A stretch of DNA of 64,000 nt from Azolla caroliniana (Eukaryota; Polypodiophyta), in contig JBHGNT010000012.1 in NCBI GenBank assembly GCA_043228905.1, positions 14,632,001 through 14,696,000 on the forward strand. Reading direction: 5' to 3'. Shown one piece after another: positions 20,690 to 31,275 of the stretch. Position numbers and translations under genes: made by a program. Below the pieces are notes generated by a model. The model had not been told where the DNA came from and made no database searches. It was given only the letters and a program-made list of their open reading frames with translations. How positions within the stretch are numbered: position 1 is the stretch's first letter; the number at the start of each line of letters is the position of its first letter.

Positions 20690-21266
20690 ACCGAAGAGCA
20701 AGAGAGAAAGAGAAGAGACCCACTACGTGCGAGCGTAGATTCACAGGGACACGGCCCTTCGACGCAAGACGCGAGTGGGACAGCGACACAAAGAGACACA
20801 AAGGTATGTATGTATTAACAAAGACAACAACAAGAACACGAAAGCAACAAAAACACGAAGTCGGTTACAACCGAACAGGCCGGCGAACAGAGGCCGATGC
20901 CTATTCGTAAACGTACAGAAAGAAAGGAGCAGGTTGGAGGTGATGCCGGAAGCACTCGGGCATTCCTCAGAGCAGCGCGAGCCTCCCGAAACCTGCACAG
21001 AAAGAAGCTATGGAGTTTGCAAGCCAGAGAGAGAGAGAAGCCTTCGCACACAAACCGACAACACTTCGTCCTCGACTCTCCGCGATCCCCCTACCCTCCT
21101 CGTCTCCCTCCTTTTATAGGCAAGGAAGGAGCCGTTTCCCCTTTACTCCCTACCTACCGAATCTACCTAGGATCTCCTATGTACAAGTTAAGGCGCACGT
21201 GCATGAAGAGTCGGCTTCTACGCTCCGGTGCACCGATTCCGCTCGTGGACGGTTTTCTTCACAACA
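20690..21266 (-). repeat. B 3' LTR, outer end truncated
   Basis: 577 bp, collinear with positions 56-632 of the other LTR. The inner end is CACAACA where the mate has CACGACA. It begins abruptly at ACCGAAGAGC next to F1 sequence. Confidence 0.9.
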
Positions 21267-21339
21267 TCCGAACCCACCTAACCGCGCATCCACCGGCATG
21301 TGCCAAATTGTGTTGGGACGGAGAAAACCGGTCCAGCCT

Positions 21340-24300
21340 TCATTCCCCGCCCGTCGGTTCTTCCTCGGTTTCGGATCGTTCGTCGTCCCGGTCCAGGTTA
21401 ACCGGATCCGGCTCGTCGTCGTGACGCTTCTTGAACGCTTTGATCCGTTTCCCAGCTACCGGTATCGCCACTCTCGTGCCGTCGAGTTCCGCCAGATGGT
21501 ACGTCCCGTTGTCGTTGGCGCTTTGTACCACGTAAGGCCCGAACCACCTTCTTGCGAACTTCCGCGTCGCTCGGTGCTGGTTGTCGAGGCTGCTGTCGTA
21601 GATTAGCACCTAGTCGCCTTCCTCGATCTTCTTCGGTCAGAGCCGGTGTGTTCGGTCGAACCGGGCTTTGTTCCTGATCCTTGCTTCCCGAAGCTTTTCC
21701 GCAGCCTGCTCCACATCCTCCGGTCTTCGTTTGAGTTGTCGTATACGCGCCGCCAGCAGTTCCTCCCGGCTCATCTCGTCTCTCCAATCCACGGTTGCCC
21801 ACGAGGAGATCGTACGTTCCATCGGCATGACCGGCTTCTGCCCAAACATGAGCTCTGCCGGCATGAACCCGGTTACCGAACTGTGCGTAGTTCGGTCAGC
21901 CCACAATGCGTAAGGCAGCAGCCGCGGCCAGTTCCCGACTTGACCTCCGCATGCCCGAACTAACGCCTTGACGATCGGTCCATGTCCGCGCTCCACCTTT
22001 CCATTTGCCTCCAGATTGTACGCAGTGGTAAGCGAGAGCTTGACTCCTAGCCGGTCGAACAGCTCCTCTGCCTCTTCGGCGTCCAACTCCCCGCAATCAG
22101 CCACGATCTTCCCGACGCACCCGTACCGGCATATCACGTCCTCAATCAGGAACCGACATACGGCCACGGTCGTTTTGTTCTGAAGGGCTCGGCCTTCTAC
22201 CTGGTTCGTCAGATCTTCCCGAGCCAGGACCAGATACCGCATCTGTCCTACTCCCATCGGCATCGTCACCAGGTCTATCATCCATTTGAAGTGGATGGTC
22301 GGAGGGTACGTAGGGTGAAGCTCGTCCCGATGTCGGACTACGGAGTGCATCTGACAGCTCTCGCAAGTTGTCACGAACCGATGCACGTCCCGATACAGTC
22401 CCGGCCACCAATACTTCCCCTTTATCTTCTCGAACGTGGCCCACGTTCCACGGTGTCCAGCCCAAGGGCTGTCGTGGTAGGCCGTCAACAGCTCCTCCTG
22501 TTCTTCCTTCATCGCCACCACCCGGAGCGGGACGCCGTTCCTCTTCTTCGGGTGCTTCCACAAGTATCCGTCCCGGAGAAAAATCCACCGATCCGGTTGG
22601 CCTCGTCCTTCGTCCACGACGCATCCAACGTCATCGTCCTCAAAAATCCACCGATCTGGAGCCACTCGCCGTCGTACTTGCTCTCGTCGAAGTCGTTAAG
22701 TGCTGGAGTGCTCGTCCCATCGGTCGTCACGTACGCTGCCTCGAAGAAGTCCACGCCGACGTCTTCGTCCTCCGAAACCATGCCGCCCTCGTCATCAAAC
22801 CTCGCCCTCGAAAGCATGTCGGCCATGGCGTTGTCCTTTCCGGAAATGTGCCGTATTTCCGGGTCCAGGGACTTGATGTACACTATCCACCTGAGCATCG
22901 CCAGGTCCAGTGTCGTGCATCCGGAAACTATGCCGAGAATTGGCAGGCAATTCGTCTCGATAATCACTTCTGTCCCGATCAGGTAGTCTTTGTCGGCCTT
23001 TACCGCCGAAACCATACCCCAGAGTTCGCGTTTAACCTGGGCGTACCCTCGCTGTCGCTCACTGAGGACCTTTGCGCCGAATCGGATCTAGAACCAAATG
23101 CCGTCCTCGTCTTCTTGGTTGACGACCCATCTGATCCCGGTTGGACTCGTATCCACCGTTATGTATACCGGGGTACACTTCTCGTAGACAGCCTTCCAGA
23201 GCGCCGGTGCTGCCGCAAGAGCTTCCTTCAGCTTCCGGACCGTCTCCGTGTGCTCGTCTCGCCACTCGAAATTTTGCCCTTTCTTCAGCAACCCGTATAG
23301 CGGCTCCGCCACGTGGGCGTAGTGCGGGATCCATATGTGGTAGAACGCGCATGCCCCCAGGAACCTCCGAACTTCCGTAACCGAGCTACAATCGGTCTTC
23401 ATCGCGGAGATGGCTTCTACCTTTGCCGGAGACGGCTTCCGGCCATAAGGTCCACATAGGTGTCCGACCACCAGGATTTCCGATTGCCCGAAGGCCGATT
23501 TCTCCCCGGAGAAGGTGAGCCTCGCATCCTCTAGCCTTTGTAGCACCTTCTCGCAGTCGTCGATGTGTGTCGCCACGAATCGCCGGCATCCGTCCAGCCC
23601 GACTGTCTCGTCCTTCTCCTCCACCGGGCACCCCTTGATCGGGATGTCGTCTAGAAACGACATGGTGATATCTGGGATGCAATCCCTCAGCACCTTGTTC
23701 ATTGCATTCACCATGTGGGCTACCGAGTTGGTCCCTCCTTGTGGCAGGGTACACATTCGCACTAGGCCGAGGGGAGTTCACATCGTCGTAATGTCCCTGC
23801 TCTCCACGGCTAGTTGGAACTGGTCGTACCCCGAGTACAGATCACCGACCGAGTAAATCGACCTTCCGGCGAAGGCCTCTGCGAACTCGTCTATGGTCGG
23901 TCCGATTCCTGCGTTCCGAATGGTCACTCTGTTGACCGGCTGCAGGTCTTGAATGAAGCGCAATGTTCCGTTTTTCTTCGGTACGGTAAACCATCGGTTC
24001 GAGTATGGGGCACTCGACGGTTCAAGAATGCCCATATCTACTTTCTACCTCAGTAGCTCCATCAACTCCGGGATGTGAGCTCTTGGTACCGGAATCGGCT
24101 TGAGATTCCACGGCACATGCGATACTGTGAATATCACCATCGGCTCCACGATTGTCGGATCTACGCACCCGATCTCTTCCGGCGAGAATGCGAAGGCTTT
24201 CCCGTGCCTTCCGAGCATTCTCCGAAACCGGTCTTCCTCCGCCGGCAGTAGGAACCCGCCCCCACCGATCTTGAGCTCCCGGAGCATCCCGTCGGTGAAG

Positions 24301-24820
24301 GTGTGTCCTATGCAGGCCGGATCTCGTAAACTGGGGTCCGACGCCATCCCTCTGATTCGGGACTCGCTGCCCTCCGGCAAGGGTGCCGCGACCGGCCTTA
24401 CCTTCCGATCCACAGTCTTGTACTTTGTGCTAACTCGGGCCATCCGATCCGACTCAAGCCCCTGACTGAAGTCCGCGATGACTTCGTACATCTCTTCGGA
24501 ACATACCGGTATCGTCCGGTCTTCGTTAAGGTCTTCTCCGGCTACCTTCCTCAGCATCCCCAAGGTGTCGTCGAAGGAGACCACCTCCACGGCCCCGCTG
24601 ATTTCCTCGTCCGGGCCGAGAACTCCGCACGCTCGAAGTCGCTCCTCCGCCCTTGCCCTTTCTCGGCCAACGATGCCGACTATCATACATCCTCCGTTGC
24701 CGGAGAAGCAGAATTTTCTACCTATCGTACAAGGTTTCTTCGGTTTCTGTTCTATCATGCAGCTGTGGGGTCTTTCTCGAGTGTCCGGGCTGTCTCGACC
24801 CCACGCCTTGGCAGCCCTCT
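21340..24820 (-). pseudogene. B reverse transcriptase, RNase H and integrase
   Basis: Homologous to A ORF2 throughout: VDPTIVEPMVIFTVSHVPWN, GILEPSSAPYSNRWFTVPKK, SFLDDIPIKGCP (RT active site FLDD), VTVDTSPTGIRWVVNQ (RNase H) and the integrase zinc finger (H, H, CESC). The integrase core has DLVTMP, IVADCGELD (Arg to Cys after the Asp) and EANGKVERGH. Stops lie near 24045, 23778, 23088 and 21637 and a frameshift near 22620. The C-terminus (WFGPYVV, IPVAGKRIKAFKK) ends near 21340. No chromodomain. Confidence 0.9.
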
Positions 24821-24828
24821 CTAAAAAC
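24787..24828 (-). promoter_or_regulatory. B putative -1 frameshift signal (T5 stop plus hairpin)
   Basis: Minus-strand GGT TTT TAG at the end of Gag-Pro, followed 3 nt later by a hairpin of GGGCTG (24817-24812) with CAGCCC (24792-24787) around a 19-nt loop. The -1 frame continues open into Pol with LERAAKAWGRDSPD, homologous to the same frame in A. Confidence 0.7.
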
Positions 24829-26948
24829 CCTCCCGGTTCTCGCCACCGAGGGATTCGCGGTTCCGCTCGTGGTTCGGTCTCACGGTCAAAAATTGGACCG
24901 AATGGCGCCCGTCCTGGCTTTTGACCCTTGCGTAGGCCGAACCGTTGTCTAGCACCTTGGTCTCCATTCGCGCCACCGTGATGTATGGTTCACCTAATAT
25001 GACCGGGTGCGAAGACGTCTCCTGTACGAAGAAGTGCTGGTCAATCTCGACGTCGCCGATCTTGACTCGTACGTTCGGGTAGGCCCCGTGCAGTTCCTCG
25101 GTGGCGCGCGTCGCCGCCCGTATCTTCCACCCGTGCTTGGTGTTGATCGGCCACTTCCCCTTCTTATAGAAGTCCATGGACATCAGGTTTATTTCCGAAC
25201 CGTGGTCCACCAATGCCACCACCGGTTCCTGAACATCTCCGATCTTTACCGGGGTCTCCGTGGTCGCTCGGGCCCAGTGTGGCCTCGAATAGTGGCTCTC
25301 CGCCCACTCATCTGCCAGCGCCGAGTCGTCGATGTGCGTCGTCCGCACCTCTACCGGTCTTTCTGGTTCCGTCTCCGTCGACAGCCTCTTCCGTTTCACC
25401 AAGTCTACAATGGAGTCGTGGAACTCCTTCTTGGCGATCCCTAGCACCTCCCGCAATGACAGCTCCACCTTGTTGTCGAGGATCCGTTCCTCTAGGACCT
25501 TCCGTAGGTCCGTAGTCCTTTCTATTTCCGTTCCCAGTCGGTATCCGCCCTTCCTGGGGTTATCTTGCAAGCTGGGCCCACCGACATCGTTCCGTCGTTG
25601 CCCGAATCGGGTCTCGTACCGTTGTGAAGGCCCGGCCGCTCCAGCTTTCCCCACTCGTTTGTCTTCTACCAGAGCCTCGTAGTTCTGGCAGGCGGCTTCT
25701 ACGAAGCCCGTCTTCTCCTCGACCGGATCGCTCCACCCGGTTATTTCCCAGACCCGTCTCTCAGCGCGGTCCGTTTCATCCTTCTTCAACCGTACGCCGG
25801 CAAGACCTTCCAGCATCGCCGACCAGAAATCCGTCTTTGCCCTCCTTTCGGGCCTCGCTGCCCCCGACCCGAATGCCGGCCGACGCCGAGTAGTGGATGG
25901 CCTCCACGTGTCGGGCCGCTGCCTCTTCCATCAGTCTCTTCATACCTCCTCGTCCGTCGTTTCGGTTTAGGGCCCTTCTGGTGTCGCCGGCGTGCACCCG
26001 GCCTTCCCACAGGTACACCACCCGGTTCCTCAACGCTTCTGCGAAATCGCCGCAATCCTTCCGGATGTGGCCGACCTCGTCACACCACATGCACCTGTTC
26101 CCCGTTGCCGGCCGTCGGGCACGAGCCGGTTCGCCGCCTTCCCTTCGAGTCTGGGCGATCTGGAGATCCTTTATCGCCCGCGTCAACTCCTCCAGCGCCG
26201 CTCCTCCGGACGAGCCATTGACCATGCCAGTCGACGCCGGACCGGTTTCGAGCCATTCCCGGGTTTCTTCCCTTCGCACTTGCGGTGCCGGTTCAAGCCT
26301 CCTTGCTGTAACAGAGCCCGCACCGGCTGCCCCATTGTCAGCCCATTCTCGCCGTTTGTCGAAACGGCCACAGGCTCTCTTAACCGCAGCCCAGTCAGTT
26401 GTCAGCCCGTCTTCGGTTTCCAGCAAGGAGCCGACTTGATCCCGGTCCCGCTCGTCCACCGACTTGACGAACAGTAGGACCCGGCTCGTATCCAGAATGG
26501 TTCAGTCAAGCGCTGAAAGGCGCACAAAGCGTTCTTCGAACTCCCGGAGGAGTGCCGACGCGTTTCTTCCTTTGCCGGGGGACTCCACCCATTCCATGAA
26601 GTCCTGTTTCGAAAGCCGGAGCGCGTCGTCCAGCCCATATTTCTCTAGGAGTCAGCCTTCGAACTCCTCCCAGGTACAGCTCTCCGCCCGTACCTCGAGC
26701 ACCTCCGCATGGATGCTCGGCATCGCCACTCGAGGGAACCCGGCAAGACGCCTCTCTTCCGGAATGTCCCGCATCAGCATTTCCGCCCCGTAGGACGCCA
26801 AATACTTCGTAGCATCCTTTCCGCTGAAACGGCCGATCGTACCGACAACCGCCTCAATGGCTCTGTCGAGGGCACCGGTGCCCTCGCGTGTGCTCAATAT
26901 CCGATCCACGGCCGAAGCCATGGCCTCTGCAAGATCCGATCCCCTCAT
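24821..26948 (-). pseudogene. B Gag-protease
   Basis: Starts at ATG 26948 (MRGSDLAEAMASAVDRI) and runs through GRFSGKDATKYLASYGAEM, homologous to A ORF1. A zinc knuckle CMWCDEVGHIRKDC and RGGMKRLMEEAAARH follow. In the C-terminal protease region ALVDHGSEINLMSMDFYKKGKWPIN is shared almost word for word with A. Broken by stops near 26650 and 26500 and a frameshift near 25790. It ends at TAG (24821-24823), which coincides with the putative frameshift site. Confidence 0.9.
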
Positions 26949-26970
26949 CTTCTGCTCTTCTGCCGCCTCC

Positions 26971-26988
26971 TTCACGTCGGGTTCACCA
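26971..26988 (-). promoter_or_regulatory. B primer-binding site candidate
   Basis: On the minus strand TGGTGAACCCGACGTGAA begins 3 nt inside the 5' LTR border and is identical to the site in element A. I cannot name the primer tRNA. Confidence 0.7.
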
Positions 26989-26991
26989 ATT

Positions 26992-27623
26992 TGTCGAGGT
27001 TTTCCTCGCTGATGCGTGGAGTGAGGCGGAACCTCGGGGGTCCTGTACCGAAGAGCAAGAGAGAAAGAGAAGAGACCCACTACGTGCGAGCGTAGATTCA
27101 CAAGGACACGGCCCTTCGACGCAAGACGCGAGTGGGACAACGACACTGAGAGACACGAAGGTATGTATGTATTAACAAAGACAACAACAAGAACACGAAA
27201 GCAACAAAAACACGAAGTCGGTTACAACCAAACAGGCCGGCGAACAGATGCCGATGCCATTTCGTAAAAGTACAGAAAGAAAGGAGCAGGTTAGAGGTGC
27301 TGCCGGAAGCACTCGGGCATTCCTCAGAGCAGCGCGAGCCTCCCGAAACCTGCACAGAAAGAAGCTATGGAGTTTGCGAGCCAGAGAGAGAGAGAAGCCT
27401 TCGCACACAAACCGACAGCACTTCGTCCTCGACTCTCCGCGATCCCCCTACCCTCCTCGTCTCCCTCCTTTTATAGGCAAGGAAGGAGCCGTTTCCCCTT
27501 TACTCCCTACCTACTGAATCTACCTAGGATCTCCTATGTACAAGTTAAGGTGCACGTGCATGAAGAGTCGGCTTCTACGCTCCGGTGCACCGATTCCGCT
27601 CGTGGACGGTTTTCTTCACGACA
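26992..27623 (-). repeat. B 5' LTR
   Basis: 632 bp with TGTCGAGG and CACGACA ends, the same TGTCG/CGACA termini as element A although the LTR body is different. Confidence 0.92.
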
Positions 27624-28334
27624 GCGTGCCGCAATGGAGGAAGAGATGCGCGCATTAGCGGAGAATGAAACCTGGGACCTAGTTGACGCACCGAAGGGTG
27701 TGAAGCCGATTGGATGTAGGTGGGTGTACAAGGTCAATTACAACACCGACGGCTCGATCAACTGATACAAGGCCCGGTTTGTAGCGAAAGGCTACACATA
27801 GAAGCACGACGTGAACTACGACGAGACCTTCATGCATGTCGCGAAGATGACTACCGTGCGTGTTCTATTAACCGTAGCCGCGGCGAAGGGGTGGCATTTA
27901 CATCAGATGGATGCCAAGAATGCGTTCCTACAAGGCGAGCTTGAGGAACAGGTGTACATGGTACAACTCCTCGGATTTCACTCCGGAATGAACACTTCGG
28001 TGGTCTGCCGGTTGAAGAAGTCCCTTTACGAACTAAAGCAAGCCCTGCGTGCTTGGAACGCAAAAATCACGCAACATTTGCGTCGGATGGGATTTGCTAC
28101 GTCCAAATCGGACTCTTCACTATTCATTCGGCAAGGTTGACTCAGGCCAGTTAGTATTTTACTTTATGTTGATGACTTGGTCATCACCGGCGCCGACCTT
28201 GGTGAAATTGACAGCGTAATGTTCTAGGTCGCGACATCATTTGACATGAAGGACCTAGGGGACCTTCATTACTTCCTCGGGATCAAAGTGATTCATACCC
28301 CCGAAGGCATATTGATCAGCCAACGTCATTACGC
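27624..28334 (+). pseudogene. F1 reverse transcriptase, first part
   Basis: AAMEEEMRALAENETWDLV, GCRWVYKV, MDAKNAFLQGELEEQVYM, CRLKKSLYELKQALRAW and the active site LLYVDDLVITG (about 28160-28190). It stops at SQRHYA where gypsy A is inserted. In-frame stops occur near 27765, 27800 and 28138. The left end meets the LTR of gypsy B at 27623. Confidence 0.9.
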
Positions 28335-28419
28335 TGTCGTAGTGTAGGTTGCACACTATGTGGAAATTATATTTTTATCCCTCCGGATAGAGAATGGAGT
28401 GCTCGGTGAGAACCGGAAG

Positions 28420-28548
28420 AAAACGGCATACTGGCAAGGAGGAAAAACGGCATACCGGCAAGGAGGAAAAACGGCATACCGGCAAGGAGGAAAACGGCAT
28501 ACCGGCAAGGAAGAAAACGGCATACCGGCAAGGAGGAAAAACGGCATA
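28420..28548 (+). repeat. 23-24 bp tandem repeat in A 5' LTR (five units)
   Basis: Units of AAAACGGCATACCGGCAAGG type; the 3' LTR has three (34914-34995). The two-unit difference accounts for the whole 47-bp length difference between the LTRs. Confidence 0.95.
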
Positions 28549-28584
28549 GAGACATAAATGTAAAAAAAGGAAATACTCACTACT

Positions 28585-28652
28585 GCGCAGGGCGTGATTC
28601 GAACTCTACACCTCCACGTTGACAAACCCCAACCTTACCATTACATTAAATT
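28585..28652 (-). other. tRNA-like module in A 5' LTR
   Basis: On the minus strand TAATGTAATGGTAAG (A-box side, 28648) and AGAGTTCGAATCAC (B-box side, 28607-28594), 41 nt apart. Antisense to element A. Confidence 0.6.
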
Positions 28653-28900
28653 ATCTTAAGTGTTTTAAATATAGATTTAATATGTATAAGACCTTTATTT
28701 ATGCATACCTTTATTAAAAGGTAAATCGTGTATTTTTTTAATATATGAAAAAGACGAGACACTAAAAATAACTCATGCACATCTAGCGTGCATGAGCCCT
28801 ATACTTAGGAAATAAAAAAGCATCACATGCACATTTAGTGGACATGAACACTTTTTGTAAAAATAAAAAAGCATGAAGCCATGCTTAGCTCTTCCTTCCT

Positions 28901-28909
28901 TATATAAGG
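28901..28909 (+). promoter_or_regulatory. A LTR TATA box
   Basis: TATATAAGG about 570 bp into the LTR. Likely core promoter of the genomic RNA. Confidence 0.7.
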
Positions 28910-29188
28910 AGGAGAGAAATATGTAAAGGGTTGTTGATTATTTGGATTAAGAATTAATGAATACAAAGATTATTCGTGGGATTCACGATTTATACATCTA
29001 CTTCTCTCTTAACACCTTAAGTACCAATTAATATAGTGTACTCGTGTGATTCACGAGTTTCTTATCCTTCTCTTTGCTATTTACTCATAATTAATCTCTA
29101 TCTCACGAACTTCTTTCTCCTAGTCCAAGACCTCTGTGGTTCCCACCCGACTCACGCAACGATCCGGAGCCGAAAGGCACGACACAGT

Positions 29189-29206
29189 TGGTGAACCCGA
29201 CGTGAA
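29189..29206 (+). promoter_or_regulatory. A primer-binding site candidate
   Basis: TGGTGAACCCGACGTGAA begins 4 nt after the 5' LTR, and the same 18 nt occur in B. Its complement would end a tRNA in ...GGGTTCA plus CCA, with the invariant C61 in place. I cannot name the tRNA. Confidence 0.7.
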
Positions 29207-29245
29207 GACGGGTGGCAAGGAGATGGAGGCTCAACAAGCTAACGG

Positions 29246-31240
29246 ATGCGTCAAGAACAACGCACGATGTCGGAGATTTCGGCATCAGTAGAGCGGCTCG
29301 TGCAACGCAACGGGCAATTTAATGGTAAGGATGTGTCGCGATATTTGCAGGACTACAAGGCGGAGATGCTCCGGTGCCGGGCTTCGGAAGGACTGCAAGT
29401 GACATCCTTTAACCGGGTGGCGACCGACGGGCTTCAAGGGAGTATCCACGGGTTGCAACAACAAAATCCGACGTGGGAAGCATTCGAAGAGGCGTTAAAG
29501 ACCACGTTTGCCATCGAGAACTCCTCCAAGGCAACACGGAGGGGATTCGAGGATTGGGTGGAAACGTCAGGTAAGGGGCTGAAGGTCCTCGAAGTGTTTT
29601 CGACATTCGAAAGTCGGTTCGGGAGGTTGTCCGCGAGAGATCAAACTATTCTTGCACCGGACAAAGTCATCATGTTTTTGCGAGCTGTGGACGTCCGGGA
29701 CCGGAAAGATCTCGGAGTGCTTCTTGATGACACGACCACCGAAAGCGGCCTCACCGAAACATGGGAAAGCGTGCGGGATATCGTCGCGCGGTACACGAAG
29801 AGGGGGCAATGGCTTGCCAACGAAGAAAAGAGGGTTTCGGAACCGATTCCGAAACCGAGAACGGGACTGGAAGACCATCAACCGAGGGCTCGGGAGATTA
29901 CGGCCGAGAAGGGAGTCGACGCGTCTACGGTGGAGCAGCTGCTGAAGGAGATGGAGAATCTAAAGATCGCGATGGTGAAGAAGTCGGATGACCGCCCCAC
30001 AAGCTCTAAATATACGGATCGACGGTGCATATGGTGCGATAGCGCCGAACACGATCGGAGGGATTGCGACGACCATAAGGAGGCGCTACGACGGGATCTC
30101 ATCTACTACGAGGGAAACCGGATTCATTCGATGGACTCTCGGAAGCCACTCCGACCGAACTTCCGGAAAGGCGGAATGAAGAAGGTGCTCGAGGAGGAGT
30201 TAGCGGCAAGAAACAACTATGCGACAACCGCGGGAATATGTGTCGGGGAGTCAACGGGAGCAAAGGCGTCTTTCTGGCCGGAGGTGCTAGGAAACACCGA
30301 GAAAACCGACTCCAACGATATCCGAAACACCGCGGAAGGCGTCCGGGAAGCTACGGGATGGGAGTGCCCTGTCGACAAGAATAGCATATACGCCCTGTGT
30401 CAATTACATGAGGTGTATGTGGACGAGAAACGACGGCGCACGGAGGATGCGGCCGGACCATCGAAGATACCGGAAAGCTGGAACTCCGGAGGTAAGGGAA
30501 AAGAAAAGGCGACTCCGGCATTCAACCTCGCCTCGGACATAGAACAACAAACCGACTTGAAAAGAGTGTTCGAGGAAAGAATCTTCGATAGCCGGGTAGA
30601 TTTTTCGCTGCGGGAACTACTCGGAATAGCGAAGAAGGAGTTTCACGATCTTCTCGTGGATCTCGTGAAAAGGAAGAGACAAAGTACGGAGGAAAATGCT
30701 CCAAGGGTGAATGCAAATACCGTTTCAATGAACGACACCGAAGTGGAAGGCGAAATTCCGAACTCCCACTATACAAGGCCACACTGGGCACGTGCGACTA
30801 CGGAGACTCCGGTCCGAATCGGCAACATCAAAGAACCCGTGCTAGCATTGATTGATCACGGATCGGAGATCAACTTGATGTCCAAGGAGTTCTACCGAAA
30901 GGGGAAGTGGCCTATAAACACCAACCATGGATGGAAGATTCGGGCAGGCACGAAAACGACAGAAGACCTATTTGCGGCTTGTCCGGATGTGACGGTAAAG
31001 ATCGGGGATGTCGAAATTGACCAAAATTTCTTTGTGCAGGATGAGGTTTCACATTCTGTCATCCTCGGCCAACCCTTTATCACGGCTTCACGGATGGAGA
31101 CGAAGGTGCTCGATAGTGGTGCGGCTTTTGCGCGAATTCGGAGCCAAAACGGAGGGAAATCCGTCCAATTCCTAACGGTACCGGCAAATCACGAAAGGAA
31201 CAAGAGGGAACTCTTGTCCCAAGTGAGAATGGATTTTTAA
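29246..31240 (+). CDS. A ORF1: Gag-protease, 664 residues
   Basis: Uninterrupted frame. The first ATG is 29246, with a second in-frame ATG at 29267 (MSEISASVERL) that aligns as well with B. The Gag shell region is residues 15-210 (FNGKDVSRYLQDYKAEM, RRGFEDWVET, LSARDQTI), and a CCHC zinc knuckle CIWCDSAEHDRRDC lies at 261-274. An aspartic protease lies near residues 510-640 with active site LIDHGSEINLM (Asp 537). Retroviral-type proteases normally have Asp-Thr/Ser-Gly; His-Gly here is also present in B, so it is a lineage trait. The stop TAA at 31238-31240 sits in a T5 run that looks like a frameshift site feeding ORF2. Confidence 0.95.
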   Translation: MRQEQRTMSEISASVERLVQRNGQFNGKDVSRYLQDYKAEMLRCRASEGLQVTSFNRVATDGLQGSIHGLQQQNPTWEAFEEALKTTFAIENSSKATRRGFEDWVETSGKGLKVLEVFSTFESRFGRLSARDQTILAPDKVIMFLRAVDVRDRKDLGVLLDDTTTESGLTETWESVRDIVARYTKRGQWLANEEKRVSEPIPKPRTGLEDHQPRAREITAEKGVDASTVEQLLKEMENLKIAMVKKSDDRPTSSKYTDRRCIWCDSAEHDRRDCDDHKEALRRDLIYYEGNRIHSMDSRKPLRPNFRKGGMKKVLEEELAARNNYATTAGICVGESTGAKASFWPEVLGNTEKTDSNDIRNTAEGVREATGWECPVDKNSIYALCQLHEVYVDEKRRRTEDAAGPSKIPESWNSGGKGKEKATPAFNLASDIEQQTDLKRVFEERIFDSRVDFSLRELLGIAKKEFHDLLVDLVKRKRQSTEENAPRVNANTVSMNDTEVEGEIPNSHYTRPHWARATTETPVRIGNIKEPVLALIDHGSEINLMSKEFYRKGKWPINTNHGWKIRAGTKTTEDLFAACPDVTVKIGDVEIDQNFFVQDEVSHSVILGQPFITASRMETKVLDSGAAFARIRSQNGGKSVQFLTVPANHERNKRELLSQVRMDF

Positions 31241-31275
31241 AGCGGACTGTTGCGGAGTGGGGAAGTGATAGTCCG
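31234..31275 (+). promoter_or_regulatory. A putative -1 frameshift signal (T5 stop plus hairpin)
   Basis: GAT TTT TAA at the end of ORF1. The Phe codon is preceded by T, so a -1 slip keeps full pairing and moves past the stop. A hairpin CGGACTGT (31243-31250) with ATAGTCCG (31268-31275) follows 2 nt later. The -1 frame is open from 31117 to the end of ORF2. The same arrangement exists in B. Confidence 0.7.

Larger units (their letters stand above)
20690..27623 (-). mobile_element. Element B: decayed Ty3/gypsy of the A lineage, inserted in F1
   Basis: Minus-strand element with 5' LTR at the right (26992-27623) and 3' LTR at the left (20690-21266). Gag-Pro and Pol are clearly homologous to element A, with several stops and frameshifts. 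The left LTR lacks its outer 55 bp and no target duplication is visible, so the left end was lost at or after insertion together with some F1 sequence. Confidence 0.92.
28335..29184 (+). repeat. A 5' LTR
   Basis: 850 bp. Contains five units of a 23-24 bp repeat (28420-28548), an antisense tRNA-like module (28585-28652), a TATA box TATATAAGG at 28901-28909, and two palindromes CGTGNGATTCACG (28975-28987 and 29043-29055) in the expected transcribed leader. Confidence 0.97.

Noticed and set aside
20897-21606. Plus-strand open frames across the B LTR
   Set aside because: They span LTR and antisense pol sequence and recur in the other LTR; not genes.
22368-23300. 310-codon plus-strand open frame
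   Set aside because: It is the antisense shadow of gypsy B pol; Ser/Pro/Arg-rich composition with no domain.
31238-31240. Stop-codon readthrough as the way to express A Pol
   Set aside because: The downstream conserved protein is in the -1 frame, and the zero frame after TAA does not match the B copy.
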